Source: Callorhinus ursinus (Eukaryota; Chordata; Mammalia; Carnivora; Otariidae). From it: a stretch of 64,000 bases of DNA. The stretch is taken from positions 128,223,150-128,287,149 of the forward strand of contig NW_020312785.1 in the NCBI RefSeq assembly GCF_003265705.1, in the 5' to 3' direction. This document shows positions 1-10,682 of this stretch, piece after piece (position 1 is the stretch's first letter; each line of letters starts with the position of its first letter). A program made the position numbers and the translations under genes. The notes below the pieces were generated by a model, which was given only the letters and a program-made list of their open reading frames with translations, had not been told where the DNA came from and made no database searches.

Positions 1-1348
1 AAAGAAAGCTGTGGTGGCAATCCTTACATCCATTAGATTTTAAACCGAAGACTATGATGAGAGATGAGAAAGGACACTATATCCTACTTAAAGGGTCTAT
101 CCAACAAGAAGATCTAACAATTGTAAATATCTATGTCCCTAACATGGGATCAGCCAATTATATAAGCCAATTAATAACAAAACCAAAGAAACACATCAAC
201 AATACAATAACAGTAGGGGACTTTAACAACCCCCCTCACTGAAATGGACAGATCACCTAAGCAAAGATCAACAAGGAAATAAAGACTTTAAATGACACAC
301 TGGACCAATGAACTTCACAGATATATTCAGAACATTCCATCCCAAAGCAACAGAATACACATTCTTCTCTAGTGCCCATGGAACATTATCCAGATAGATC
401 ACATCCTAGGTCACAAATCAGGTCTCAACCAGTATCAAAAGATTGGGATCATTCCCTGCATATTTTCAGACCAGAGTGCTTTGAAACTAGAACTTAATCA
501 CAAGTGGAAAGGCAGAAAAAACTTCAACCTAAAGAATGAATGGGTCAACCAGGAAATTAAAGAAGAATTTAAAAAATTCATGGAAACCAATGAAAATGAA
601 AACACAACTGTTCAAAATCTTTGGAATGCAGCAAAGGCGGTCCTAAGAGAAAAGTATATAGCAATACAAGCCTTTCTCAAGAAACAAGAAAGGTCTCAAA
701 TACACAACCCAACCCTACACCTAAAAGAGTTGGAGAAAGATCAGCAAATAAAACCTAAACCCAGCAGGAGAAGAGAAATAATAAAGATCAGAACAGAAAT
801 CAATGAAATAGAAACCAAAAGAACAGTAGAACAAATCAACAAAACTAGGAGCTGGATATTAATAATTAAGAATTAATAAGAATGATAAACCCCTGGCCAG
901 ACTTATCAAAAAGAAAAATGACCCAAATCAACAAAATTGTGAATGAAAGAGGAGAGATCACAGCCAACACCAAAGAAATACAAACAATTATAAGAACATA
1001 TTATGAGCAACTATGTGCCAGCAAATTAGATAACCTGGAAGAAATGGATGCATTCCTAGAGATGTATCAACTACCAAAACTGAACCAGGAAGAAATAGAA
1101 AACCTGAACAGACCCATAACCACCAAGGAAATTGAAACAGTAATCAAAAATCTCCCAACAAACAAGATCCCAGGGCCAGATGGCTTCCCAGGGGAATTTT
1201 ACCAAACATTTAAAGAATTAATCCCTATTCTTCTGAAACTGTTCCAGAAAATAGAACTGGAAGGAAAATTTCCAAACTTATTTTATGAGACCAGCATTAC
1301 CTTGATCCCAAAACCAGACAAAGACCTCATCAAAAAGAAGAATTACAG

Positions 1349-1552
1349 GGGCACCTGGGTGGCTCAGTCGCTTAAGCATCTGCCTTCAGCTCAGGTCATA
1401 ATCCCAGGGTCCTGGGATAGAGCCCTGTGTCAGGCTCCTTGCTCAGCGGGGAGCCTGCTTCTCCCTCTCCCTCTGCCTGCTGCTCCCCCTCTCTTCTTAC
1501 TTGTGTGCTCTCTTTCTGTCAAATAAATAAATAAAATCTTAAAAAAAAAAAA
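1349..1552 (+). mobile_element. CAN-SINE inserted in L1-1
   Basis: It starts GGGCACCTGGGTGGCTCAGT (tRNA-like head), has a CT-rich body, then AATAAATAAAATCTT and poly(A). The target duplication AAGAATTACAG is at 1338-1348 and 1553-1563. Removing the SINE restores the L1 sequence seen at 43353-43372. The SINE is therefore younger than L1-1. Confidence 0.95.
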
Positions 1553-3678
1553 AAGAATTACAGACCAATATCCCTGATGAACATGGATGCAAAAATTCTC
1601 ACCAAAATACTAGCCAATAGGATCCAACAGTACATTAAAAGGATTATTCACCACAACCAAGTGGGATTTATTCCTGGGCTGCAAGGTTGGTTCAACATCT
1701 GCAAATCAATCAATCTGATACAATACATTAATAAAAGAAAGAACAAGAACCATATACTCCTCTCAATAGATGCAGAAAAAGCATTTAACAAAATAAGCAT
1801 CATTTTTGGTTAAAACTCTTCAGAGTGTAGAGATAGAGGGTACACACCTCAATATCATAAAAGCTATCTATGAAGAACCCACAGCAAATATCATTCTCAA
1901 TGGGGAAAAACCGAGAGCTTTTTCCCTAAGGTCAGGAACACGGCAGGGATGTCCACTATCACCACTGCTATTCAACATAGTACTAGAAGTCCTAGCCACA
2001 GCAATCAGACAACAAAAAAATTAAAAGGCATCCAAATCGGCAAAGAAGAAGTCAAACTCTCACTCTTTGCAGATGATATGATACTTTATGTGGAAAACCC
2101 AAAAGACTCCACCCCAAAACTGCTAGAACTCATACAGGAATTCAGTAAAGTGGCAGGATATAAAATCAATGCACAGAAATCAGTGGCGTTCCTATACACC
2201 AACAACAAGACAGAAGAGAGAGAAATTAAGGAGTCGATCCCATTTACAATTGCACCCAAAACCATAAGATACCTAGGAATAAATTTAACCAAAGAAGCAA
2301 AGGATCTGTACTCAGAAAACTATAATATACTCATGAAAGAAATTGAGGAAGACACAAAGAAATGGAAAAACGTTCCATGCTCATGGATTGGAAGAACAAA
2401 TATCGTGAAGATGTCAATGCCACCTACAGCAATCTACACATTTAATGCAATCCCTATCAAAATACGATCAACTTTTTTTGAAGAAATGGAGCAAATAATC
2501 CTAAAATCTGTATGGAACCAGAAAAGACCTTGAATAGCCAGAGGAATGTTGAAAAGGAAAAGCAAAGCTGGTGGCATCACAATTCCAGACTTCCAGCTCT
2601 ATTACAAAGCTGTCATCATCAAGACATGATGATCAATGTCATCATCATCAAGTATGGTACTGGCACAAAAATAGACACATAGATCAATGGAACAGAATAG
2701 AGAGCCCAGAAATGAACCCTCAGCTCCATGGTCAGCTAATCTTCGACAAAGCAGGAAAGAATGTCCACTGGAAAAAAGACAGTCTCTTCAACAAATGGTG
2801 TTGGGAAAATTGGATAGCCACATGCAGAAGAATGAAACTGGACCATTTCCTTACACCACACACAAAAGTAGACTCAAAATGGTTGAAAGACCTAAATGTG
2901 AGACAGGAGTCCATCAAAATCCTAGAAGAAAACACAAGCAGCAACCTCTTCGACCTCAGCCACAGCAACTTCTTCCTAGAAACATCACCAAAGGCAAGGG
3001 AAGTAAGGGCAAAAATGAACTACTGGGGCTTCATCAAGATAAAAAGCTTTTGCACAGCAAAGGAAACAGTCAACAAAACCAAAAGACAACCGACAGAATG
3101 GGAGAAGATATTTGCAAATGACATATCAGATAAAGGGCTGGTATCCCAAATCTATAAAGAACTCATCAAACTTAACACCCAAAGAACAACTAATCCAATC
3201 AAGAAATGGACAGAAGACATGAACAGACATTTTTCCAAAGAAGACATCCAAATGGCCAACAGACACATGAAAAAGTGCTCCACATTGCTCGGCATCAGGG
3301 AAATCCAAATCAAAGCCTCAATGAGATACTGCTTCATACTAGTCAGAATGGCTCAAATTAAACAAGTCAGGAAACGACAGATATTGGCAAGGATGCGGAC
3401 AAAGGGGAACCCTCCTACGCTGTTTGTGGAATGCAAGCTGGTGTAGCCACTCTTGAAAACAGTATGGAGGTTCCTCAAAAACCTGAAAATATAGCTACCC
3501 TATGACCCAGCAACTGGACTACTGGGTATTTACCCCAAAGATACAAATGTAGTGATCCAAAGAATATGTGCACCCCAATGTTTATAGCAGCAATGTCCAC
3601 AATAGCCAAACTATGGAAAGAGCCAAGATATCCATCAACAGATGAATGGATAAAGAAGATGTGGTAGATATACATATA

Positions 3679-3720
3679 CACACACCCACACACACCCACC
3701 CACACACACACACACACACA
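3679..3720 (+). repeat. (CA)n microsatellite inside the L1-1 ORF2 tail
   Basis: This is an imperfect CA/CCA run between GAAGATGTGG and GGAATATTATGCAG. In L1-3 the same place encodes the IKKMW to EYY part of ORF2, so the repeat expanded inside former coding sequence. Confidence 0.9.
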
Positions 3721-4215
3721 AGGAATATTATGCAGTCTTTAAAAAAAATGAAATCTTGCCATTTGCAACAATGTGGATGGAACTAGAGGGTATTATGCTA
3801 AGTGAAATAAGTCAATCAGAGAAATCAAATATCATATGACCTCACTGATATGAGGAATTCTTAATCTCAGGAAACAAACTGAGGGTTGCTGGAGTGGTCG
3901 GGGGTGGGAAGGGGAGGGGCTGGGTGATGGACACTGGGGAGGGTATGTGCTATGGTGAGTGCTGTGAATTGTGTAATACTGATGAATCACAGACATGTGA
4001 TTCAAACAATACATTATATGTTTAAAAAAATATATAGTAGGAATTGAAAAATGAAAGGGGGAATCGGAGGGGGAGACGAATCATGAGAGACTATGGACTC
4101 TGAGAAACAAACTGAGGGTTTTAGAGGGGAGGGGGTGGGGGATGTCTTAGCCCAGTGATGGGTATTAAGGAGGGCACATATTGAATGGAGCACTGTGTGT
4201 AGTACTCAGTGATTC

Positions 4216-4689
4216 TAAACAATATTAGACATAAGATACATTTTTCTTCTAGTCTGCCACAAATATGTACTTACTGTATATAAATAAGCAATATATTAAA
4301 GATACTAAAGAATACTGAAGCCACTACCTAAATTGGACCAGGTTGGTAGAACAAGCAGTGGAGTGGGAGGTGGCATTGCACAGAGAAAGAGGTAAAGGGT
4401 CCAGTATCAAGCAAAATTCCACAAAGTGTGGAATAACTCCTATTCATTCATCTCTAGAAACTACTTCTTTTGGGAATGTTTCCTTGCCTACCTCCAAGAC
4501 CAGGTTGGATGGATGGAGTATGCAGAGGATCCTTATTGTAGGATTTATCATTCTGTCCTCTAATTGTCTTCTAGCTTTATTCTCCATTTATATCATCAGA
4601 TATTTAAAATAATAACCATCTTATTACTGTAATCCTGTATTGTGCTTATTACTGGCACATGGTACATTATCTATAAAAAATTATTGAAT
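4216..4689. other. No recognised feature
   Basis: This is AT-rich sequence between L1-1 and the next SINE. An 89-codon open frame at 4343-4612 shows no recognisable domain. I see no repeat or RNA signature. Confidence 0.6.
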
Positions 4690-4891
4690 GGGGTGCCTGG
4701 GTGGCTCAGTCAGTTAGGTGTCCAACTCTTGGTTTAGGCTCAGGTCATGATCTCATTGGTCTTGGGATTGAGCCCCAAGTTGGGCTCCATGCTCAGCAGA
4801 AAGTCTGCTTGAAGATTTTCCCCCACTGCCCCTCCCCCAATTCATGCACCTGCACATGCTCTCTTGTGCTCTCTCTCAAAAAAAAAAAAAA
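4690..4891 (+). mobile_element. CAN-SINE, diverged
   Basis: The head GGGTGCCTGGGTGGCTCAGT is followed by a diverged body with GGGCTCCATGCTCAGCAG, then CTCTCTCTC and a run of 13-14 A. I could not define a clean target duplication. Confidence 0.92.
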
Positions 4892-4954
4892 TTGTGGAAT
4901 AACCTGTGGAAAAAATTTCTTCCTGAATCATAATGAACAGTTCAAAGCCCCCCC

Positions 4955-4958
<4 letters not shown>

Positions 4959-5004
<46 letters not shown>
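4959..5004. repeat. (TA)n microsatellite
   Basis: About 23 TA units lie downstream of the SINE. The run is long and pure, so its length probably varies between individuals. Confidence 0.95.
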
Positions 5005-5006
<2 letters not shown>

Positions 5007-5789
5007 AGATCTATTTTCCACCAATACAGACATGAGCAAAGGTGTTCACACATTAAAAGCATCTTCAGCTCACCCTTAAGCTTGAAAGGATACCAGCAAC
5101 ATGTCCTTTTGAATACAGAGGCACTATCCTTTCCTACAACCACTAATAACCTGTATAGCTACTAGGAAAGAACTAAACCCTAGGCCTCTCGTGTGCCAAA
5201 CACAGTCCTAATAAAAGTGAATTGCACCAGTATAGTAAAAGATAAAGTCAATATTGCTATTCTGGTCCTACCTTGTTTATCTATATCCACAGGTTTTGCA
5301 ACACTTAAACACACAGATTATCCACAACTACAACCAACTAATTTCACTTTTGTGTAAGGATAAATATTTTCCGCAATTCAGAACTGCCTCTGAATGTAAC
5401 ACTAGACAAACTCAAAGATTGTCTCAAGAATGTCTAGCTCCACTACTCTTGTGAGATGATCTTCAAATAGACACACCCTGCTGTGGAACATTGAGTACCA
5501 TGTGGAATGCAATGACTCTAGCAAGTCACTAGATTAAGAGCCAATATTATGTGCCCTGACAGCCACCTCCGTGGAATCCTTTCCTTTTTAAAATAAAAGG
5601 GTGTTGTCCAAGGCAACACTCTGAATTCTAGTTCTGGTCATAAAACAGCCCAGAGAGTTAAATAAACTCCATTCATAAAATGTATCATAGCTAAACTATT
5701 CCCATGGTGATGAATTTTATTCTTACATCAACAAGACTTGGAAAGAGATATTATTTTAATAACATATGCCCTCTCAGTCTTCTTCTTAC
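5005..5789. other. No recognised feature
   Basis: This is ordinary AT-rich intergenic sequence. I recognised no gene, RNA or repeat family in it. Confidence 0.55.
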
Positions 5790-6100
5790 CCAAGTGTAAA
5801 TCCCCTTCTGAGCTCACCTGGCCTTGCCTGGGCTTGGCTCCAGGTCGCAGGCTCTATTCAGGTTTGATTCATGTGTCTCTCAGTCTTCTGGGGGCCAGTG
5901 GGCTGCCCAGGATTTGTTCTTCTCATGGTGACGTCAGAAGCTCAAGGACATGGTCCAACTGCACCAGCCTCTGCTAACATCCCTTTGGAGGAAGCAAGTC
6001 ACACGGCCACATGAAAAGTCAAGGGGCCACATATATTCATCTCACATGGAGTTGGAGAGAAGAGAGTGAACACTTGCTGAGCAATGGTCTAATTGACCAC
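5790..6100. repeat. Probable ancient interspersed repeat, family not named
   Basis: The stretch with TTCTTCTCATGGTGACGTCA, then CTGCTAACATCCCTT and GCAAGTCACACGGCC, reads like a common eutherian repeat with related text at 49310-49450 (GGCCAAGCAAGT, CAAGCCCAAAGTCAAG). I cannot name the family with confidence. The short open frame at 5738-5977 lies in it and is not a gene. Confidence 0.4.
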
Positions 6101-6564
6101 AAATGATCTGCATAAAATCTTTGCTGTATTGCTGTTTATTGCATGGTGGGCTCAACACCTTCGAATGAGGCTGGAGGTACAGAGAGAGACTTGTAGCCCA
6201 TGTTAATAATAAGAACAATAGTAATAATGATAGTTAACACTTATAACAGCAGAATCATAATTATAAGTCATGATATAATAATTTAGTTTCCTCTCATGAA
6301 AAATCCTCTCCATCTCTTTCAATGTCTTAGTTACACATCTTTGAACCTGAACCTGTTCCCTTCTGTCTTTCTCATTTAACCTTATCATATTCATCCATTT
6401 CTACACGGGTTAAACAAAATGAATCCAATTCAATATTTTCATTGACCCCTAAAACACAAATGGTTTTTGGACCTTCACCACTAGGAAGAAATGTAAACAG
6501 AAGGAAAATAGAATACTGGTGTGACATAGTTATGCTGTACATCAAGGTTCAGAGAATCTACCCT
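6101..6564. other. No recognised feature
   Basis: AT-rich sequence with a short AATAATAATAG-like low-complexity patch near 6205-6235. Nothing else was recognised. Confidence 0.5.
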
Positions 6565-6660
6565 TCCTATTTTACAAATAGAGAAAATAAATCCCTGAAA
6601 AGGCAAGTGCTCAAAGTTATGGAATGGCTCCTCCAGCCAAAATTGGAACTTAGCACTTAA
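6565..6660 (-). repeat. Possible MIR fragment
   Basis: TATTTTACAAATAGAGAAAA followed by a weak GCTCAAAGTTATGGAATGGC resembles the reverse complement of the MIR 3' half (TTTTACAGATGAGGAAACTG...). It is very diverged. Confidence 0.35.
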
Positions 6661-6779
6661 AATATATTATCTAAATTTGTGATCACATAAGTATCTTCCC
6701 CCAACATTACTCCTACAAAACAAATAATTCAGGTGTGTGTTTTACTAACCTTAATAACCTACCTTTCAGATAGAAAAAT

Positions 6780-7530
6780 ACACAGGGCAGGAGAGCATAA
6801 GCAGAGAGAATTAGGGATCCCCCAAAAAAGAGATCTAGCGTTCCTGACGCAAGAAAAGTCATTTTAAGCTCCCAACTGTTTTCCTCCGTCTATGCCCTAC
6901 AGGCTCAACTTATCAAAGCACACTTCTTGCAGAACTTCCTAAGAGGTGTTAGAATTACAGAGAAATGCAAAAACCTCAGTAGTTAAGGATTTTAAGGGAA
7001 CAAAGGGAATACAAAAACTATCTGGCTCTACCAGGCCAGGAAATAGCCTAACCATAACAGAGACAATAAATCAATGGTAAAACTCTCAGTGCTGTTTCCA
7101 AAGGTAGGGAAAACCCTACAATCCTTACCCAAGATAATGAGCCCTAAACCCCATCCAATTTACACTGGTTCTCAGAGCATGCCTAGAGCCCCTTCCCCTT
7201 ATCTAGCCTTCACTTTTGCTTCATTATAATGTTGATGTCTCTGCCCTGGGAGGATCACAAGCTTCATTAACATGACATAGGATGCAGGTATAGGCAAGTT
7301 TTCTAAGTACACCTGCGCAACCTTATGCCCACCTTTACATGCAGTGACAATGTTCTCACTCCTAAATATTCATCCTAAATCCTAAATAAAAAGATCCTGC
7401 TCACTCCTGCTTGGGGAGTCATGGCTATTCCCCATGGGGTTATTCCGCATGATCTCATAGCTGAAAACAAAGTTTGTTTTGTGTGATAAATCCACCTGTA
7501 GCCTCCATCTGTAACTCACCAAGGAAGGAA
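6780..7530 (+). repeat. Candidate solo LTR, unclassified
   Basis: The segment ends with an AATAAA signal at 7385, a CTGCTTGGGGAGTCATGG stretch and a T/G-rich end, a layout that resembles the R-U5 part of a retroviral LTR. No internal retroviral gene adjoins it and I saw no clear TG...CA ends. This is pattern resemblance only. Confidence 0.25.
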
Positions 7531-7543
7531 CACAAGCTAGTTT

Positions 7544-7740
7544 TTTTTTAAGATTTTATTTATTTATTTGACAGAGAGAGAGAGAGGCAGCGAGAGCGGG
7601 AACACAAGCAAGGAGAGTGGGAGAGGGAGAAGCAGGCTTTCCCCAAGCAGGGAGACCGATGCGGGGCTCGATCCCAGGACCCCGGGAGCATGACCTGAGC
7701 CGAAGGCAGACGCTTAACGACTGAGCCACCCAGGCGCCCT
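7544..7740 (-). mobile_element. CAN-SINE (reverse orientation)
   Basis: On the plus strand it reads poly(T), AAGATTTTATTTATTTATTT, a GA-rich body, and ends GAGCCACCCAGGCGCC. The target duplication CAAGCTAGTTT is at 7533-7543 and 7741-7751. It is little diverged, so comparatively young. Confidence 0.96.
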
Positions 7741-7744
7741 CAAG

Positions 7745-7960
7745 CTAGTTTTGTTACAATAGCAGAAGAACTGGAGACAGAGCCAGAGGACCTGGGTCCT
7801 TCCTACTCGTGCTCCCAGCTGCAGGCCAGTAACCTACAATAAGCCCATTGAACTTTTGACCTCAGTTTTCTCACACTGAGAACAATACCACCGGCTCTGC
7901 CTTTGAGAAGAGTGGATGCAGGGATCAAAATAAGCATGGGAGAGATGTTGTGTCACAATA
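7745..7960 (+). repeat. Probable MIR fragment
   Basis: AGAGCCAGAGGACCTGGGTC, then CTCAGTTTTCTCACACTGAG, match the MIR core order (coloured tRNA-like body, then CTCAGTTTCCTCATCTGTAA). It is diverged and interrupted. Confidence 0.4.
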
Positions 7961-8036
7961 TAAAAATGCAATTTGTTGCTGTTCACCATCAATAACACAT
8001 GTCGTTGGTATTTCTTCCATATTGGTATTATTTAAA

Positions 8037-8380
8037 AAACAAAATCCAACTAAATAAATACGAAGATCTAATAGGCTTTACTCAATGATTCCTGAATCGG
8101 ACAGCATTCCATCCAGCAAACAGAAGGGAGCTCTGAGGAGCTGTAGAAAATCAAAAGGGCAGGACAAGGAGCTTATGAGAAAAAGAGAAAAGACTATTTC
8201 AGTTGAAATCACCCTCCCTCATGGGGAAGGGCAGGGGATCTTATGCAGATTATCTCACTAGTGCTGATTGGGAGATTCCAGGCTGGTGTAAAATTTCACT
8301 CTTGGGCAAAGCTAAAACTGCAGTTAGGTTAGGTATTAAGTCTTGATGGGGCTTAGCAAAAGTGACTCCATTTGGAACCT
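8037..8380 (-). repeat. Candidate ERVL-type LTR (reverse)
   Basis: The reverse strand shows GCTGGATGGAATGCTGTCCG, then TCATTGAGTAAAGCC and GTTGGATTTTGTTTT, which I associate with the 3' end of ERVL-class LTRs. The rest gives a plausible U3 (GGTGTAAAATTTCAC, ATCTGCATAAGATCCCC). There is no internal retroviral sequence, so at most it is a solo LTR. The family is not certain. Confidence 0.4.
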
Positions 8381-8382
8381 AT

Positions 8383-8407
8383 TTTGTTGTTGTTGTTGTT
8401 GTTGTTG
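8383..8407. repeat. (TTG)n microsatellite
   Basis: About eight TTG units adjoin the LTR-like segment. Confidence 0.9.
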
Positions 8408-8639
8408 AGAGAGAATTAGTCTACTGATTCCTTTCCTTCCAAACAAAGGTTGAGATAGATTTTTATTACTTTTATCATTTTAGACCTGGAAATCTATACT
8501 TAGCTCTAGTGAGCCTACCATTTCCTTATCTAAATCCAATTACAGGGTGAGTTCAGTCACTGGAGAATCTAATCTTACTTTTCCAAGTTCCCAACAATCA
8601 CCTGGTAAATTCTAACAATATTAAAAATAAAATGAGAGG

Positions 8640-8846
8640 TGGGGTGCCTGGATGTGTCAGTCCATTAAGTGTCTGCCTTTGGCTCGGGTCATGATCCCAA
8701 GGTCCTGGGGTCCAGCCCCATGTCGGACTCCCTGCTCAGAGGGAGCTTGTTTCTCCCACTCCTCCCCACTTGTTGTTCTCTCGCTATCTCTGTCACTGTC
8801 TCTCTCTCAAATAAATTCCTCAAAAAAAAATAAAATAAAATAAAAT
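8640..8846 (+). mobile_element. CAN-SINE
   Basis: The head is GGGGTGCCTGGATGTGTCAG, the body is CT-rich and the tail is a (TAAAA)n-type run. A perfect 14-bp target duplication AATAAAATGAGAGG lies at 8626-8639 and 8847-8860. Confidence 0.95.
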
Positions 8847-8888
8847 AATAAAATGAGAGGCAAGATAGAAATTAAAACATTTTTTCTT

Positions 8889-9112
8889 GGGGCGCCTGGG
8901 TGGCTCAGACGTTAAGCGTCTGCCGTCGGTTTAGGTCATGATCCCAGAGTCCTGGGATCGAGTCCCGCTTCGGGCTCCCTGCTCTGCAGGGAGTCTGCTT
9001 CTCCCTCTGCCTGCTTCTCCCTCTGCCTGCCACTCCCCCTGCTTGTGTTCCCTCTCTCACTGTGTGTCTCTCTCTCTGTCAAATAAATAAATAAAATCTT
9101 TAAAAAAAAATT
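8889..9112 (+). mobile_element. CAN-SINE with duplicated body segment
   Basis: A low-divergence head GGGCGCCTGGGTGGCTCAGA is followed by the tail AATAAATAAATAAAATCTTT. CTTCTCCCTCTGCCTG occurs twice in a row (near 8998-9030), making this copy slightly longer than its neighbours. It lies only 28 bases after the previous SINE's right-hand duplication, inserted at a T-rich site. Confidence 0.95.
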
Positions 9113-9235
9113 TTTTTTTCTTCATGATCAGTAGATCCAAGTTGCAGATTTTCTTCTAAATTTTTAATATGCAAATCATATATTTAGGGAAAAAAGCTAA
9201 TAAATGGGTTTACTGGGCAGAAAGCTTTGCTTTAT

Positions 9236-9353
9236 TTTTGTTGTTGTTTTTGTTTTGTTTTTTAAGTAGGTTCCACACCCAATGTGGGGCTTGAACTCAC
9301 AACCCTGAGATTAAGAGTCACATGCTCTACCAACTGAGCCAGTCAGGTGCCCC
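9236..9353 (-). mobile_element. Short CAN-SINE variant without CT-rich body (reverse)
   Basis: On the plus strand a T/G-rich tail leads into TTTTAAGTAGGTTCCACACC, then CAACTGAGCCAGTCAGGTGC. The CT-rich middle is absent, leaving mainly the tRNA-like region, so this looks like an older or short SINE subtype. A near-perfect 17-bp duplication (AGAAAGCTTTGCTTTAT / AGAAAGCCCTGCTTTAT) lies at 9219-9235 and 9354-9370. Confidence 0.9.
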
Positions 9354-9544
9354 AGAAAGCCCTGCTTTATATGGATGCTTGCTGTCTTCTATTTCCTAGA
9401 TTTTTATCTCATAAACAGCCTCATGGACCACCACTTATATTCAAATCACTTGTCCTGGCATGTAAGGGTGAGGGATGAATCTATCGTGCAGTAGACCACA
9501 TTTGCTGATTAAAATGACCTATGGCCTTAATTTTGCAATTATAA

Positions 9545-9614
9545 TGTAATGTATGGTGATTAACATAACATAATAAGAATTAGTTAATTAATTAATTAAT
9601 TAATTAAAAATGAG
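9545..9614 (+). mobile_element. Minimal L1 3'-end insertion
   Basis: The insert holds only about 35 bases of L1 module-B terminus (TGTAATGTATGGTGATTAAC ATAACATAATAA) followed by a TTAA-repeat tail. It is bounded by a perfect 16-bp duplication AATTTTGCAATTATAA at 9529-9544 and 9615-9630. The same terminus ends the L1-2 and L1-3 elements. This is an extreme 5' truncation. Confidence 0.88.
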
Positions 9615-9630
9615 AATTTTGCAATTATAA

Positions 9631-10439
9631 CGACAATGTTAGTGCTCCTCTTATATACTGAAGATACCATTCCAGATGCTATATTCTATATTGGCTCTTA
9701 GTGTAACGCTCCCCTCTCAACTTTAAACCCCAGTCCCTGCTTTGATATTCATTTGCTTCAAAAAGATAACACCAGTGGCAATTTCTCAAGGCATTGCCCT
9801 CAAGCCACTGGAAACCACTTTAGCCACAATCCAGGGCTGGAGGTACCTGAGATTTTACATGTCCCTTGGTGAGTGAGTATGAGGAAGAGGAATTTACCAA
9901 AAATTAAAAAGAAGAGGATTATGAAAGCCCATCTCTCTCATCTCACATGGGGCAACTCTGAGATATGACTTATTTTCTGGAGTTTTCCTATGGAATCAGG
10001 CTGAAGCTATCCTTTATAGGGTACACTCTACCTTGGCTTTGGCCCCTGCCCTACCCTGCTTCTCCAACATCATCAATGATTTCATTTTTGAGCTCTTCAT
10101 GAATAACTCACTCATATATGAATCCTTCTATCAGGGTCTGCTTCTGAGGAAACTATCCTACCACAACCAAAAAAAAAAAAAAATGTTTATTTTTTTAAGT
10201 GTCAGAAATCACCCAGTAATAATAAGCAGTGGGTTTGTTGTTAACATAATCATTGTTGTTCAAACTTAAACTGATGACTCCAGTTATATAAAGAAATGAG
10301 GAATGTTTCTAAATGTCACTTTAGGATGATTAACAAGATATACTGCTAAATTTAAAAAGAACAATGGGGAAGAACTGAGTATAGTATGGTAGTTTTTAAT
10401 CTAAGAAGGAAGTAGAATTAAAATGCATATACATATGTG
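9631..10439. other. No recognised feature
   Basis: Apart from an A-run of about 14 at 10170-10183, nothing is recognised. The 78-codon frame at 10033-10269 shows no domain. Confidence 0.5.
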
Positions 10440-10665
10440 TTATGGATTGAATGTCTCCCAAAAAATCATATGTTGAAGTCCTAAACCATCAGTGTGACTG
10501 TATCTAGAGACAGGTCCTGTGAGGTGGTGATAAAGATTAAGTGAGGTCAAAAGGTAGGACCCTAGTCTCATAGAGCTGGTGCCCTCAGAAGAACAGGAGG
10601 AAACACCTGAGCTCTCTCTCTGCCATGTGAGGATGCTGCAAGCCAGAATAAGAAAGTTCGCCAGA
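10440..10665 (+). repeat. Probable ancient MaLR-like LTR fragment
   Basis: It opens TTATGGATTGAATGTCTCCC and continues ATATGTTGAAGTCCTAA, the same kind of opening as the MLT1 LTR at 28798. CTGCCATGTGAGGATGCTGC follows. The middle is diverged and the 3' end is missing because it abuts old L1 sequence. The exact family is uncertain. Confidence 0.4.
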
Positions 10666-10682
10666 TATCAAATCAGTCAGCA

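Larger units (their letters stand above)
1..3853 (+). pseudogene. Broken L1 ORF2 (endonuclease/reverse transcriptase) of L1-1
   Basis: This is the relic of the L1 replicase, which nicks DNA and copies L1 RNA at the nick. Frame pieces are at 54-242 (endonuclease, NIYVPNMGSANYI), 481-876, 882-1526 (fingers/palm, [15 protein letters not shown]), 1577-1813, 1806-2024 ([14 protein letters not shown]), 1949-2533 and 2571-3446. The catalytic FADD box is intact at 2066-2077. Damage includes several frameshifts, the SINE at 1349, and a shift in an A-run near 2020. A small catcatcaa-type local duplication of about 25 bases at 2611-2650 is absent from L1-2. The C-terminal frame continues past a CA repeat to a stop near 3853. 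It cannot make a complete protein. Confidence 0.9.
1..4215 (+). mobile_element. L1-1: LINE-1 element, cut by window start
   Basis: The window opens inside the endonuclease part of L1 ORF2 and runs through the reverse transcriptase and C-terminal region into a 3' UTR. The 3' UTR has two modules: A, about 3865-4020, with ACAAACTGAGGGTTGCTGG, and B, about 4050-4200, with GAGAGACTATGGACTCTGAG. It is very similar to L1-2 (38769-45817), so I place both in one carnivore L1 subfamily. A SINE sits inside at 1349-1552. The reading frame is broken many times. The 3' end near 4215 fades out without a clear poly(A) tail, so that border is approximate. Confidence 0.93.

Noticed and set aside
2571..3446. 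291-codon open frame as an intact gene
   Set aside because: It is the ORF2 C-terminal part of L1-1. Upstream parts are frameshifted.
3668..3720. CRISPR-like or satellite array
   Set aside because: It is a simple CA repeat inside L1 with no spacer structure. The genome is mammalian.
4701..5165. 154-codon open frame
   Set aside because: It reads through a CAN-SINE and then a (TA)n repeat that translates as YIYIYI. There is no conserved domain.
8889..8960. tRNA gene in SINE heads
   Set aside because: The heads descend from a tRNA and keep A- and B-box-like text (TGGCTCAG..., GGGATCGAGTCCC) but cannot fold into a full cloverleaf and continue into the SINE body.
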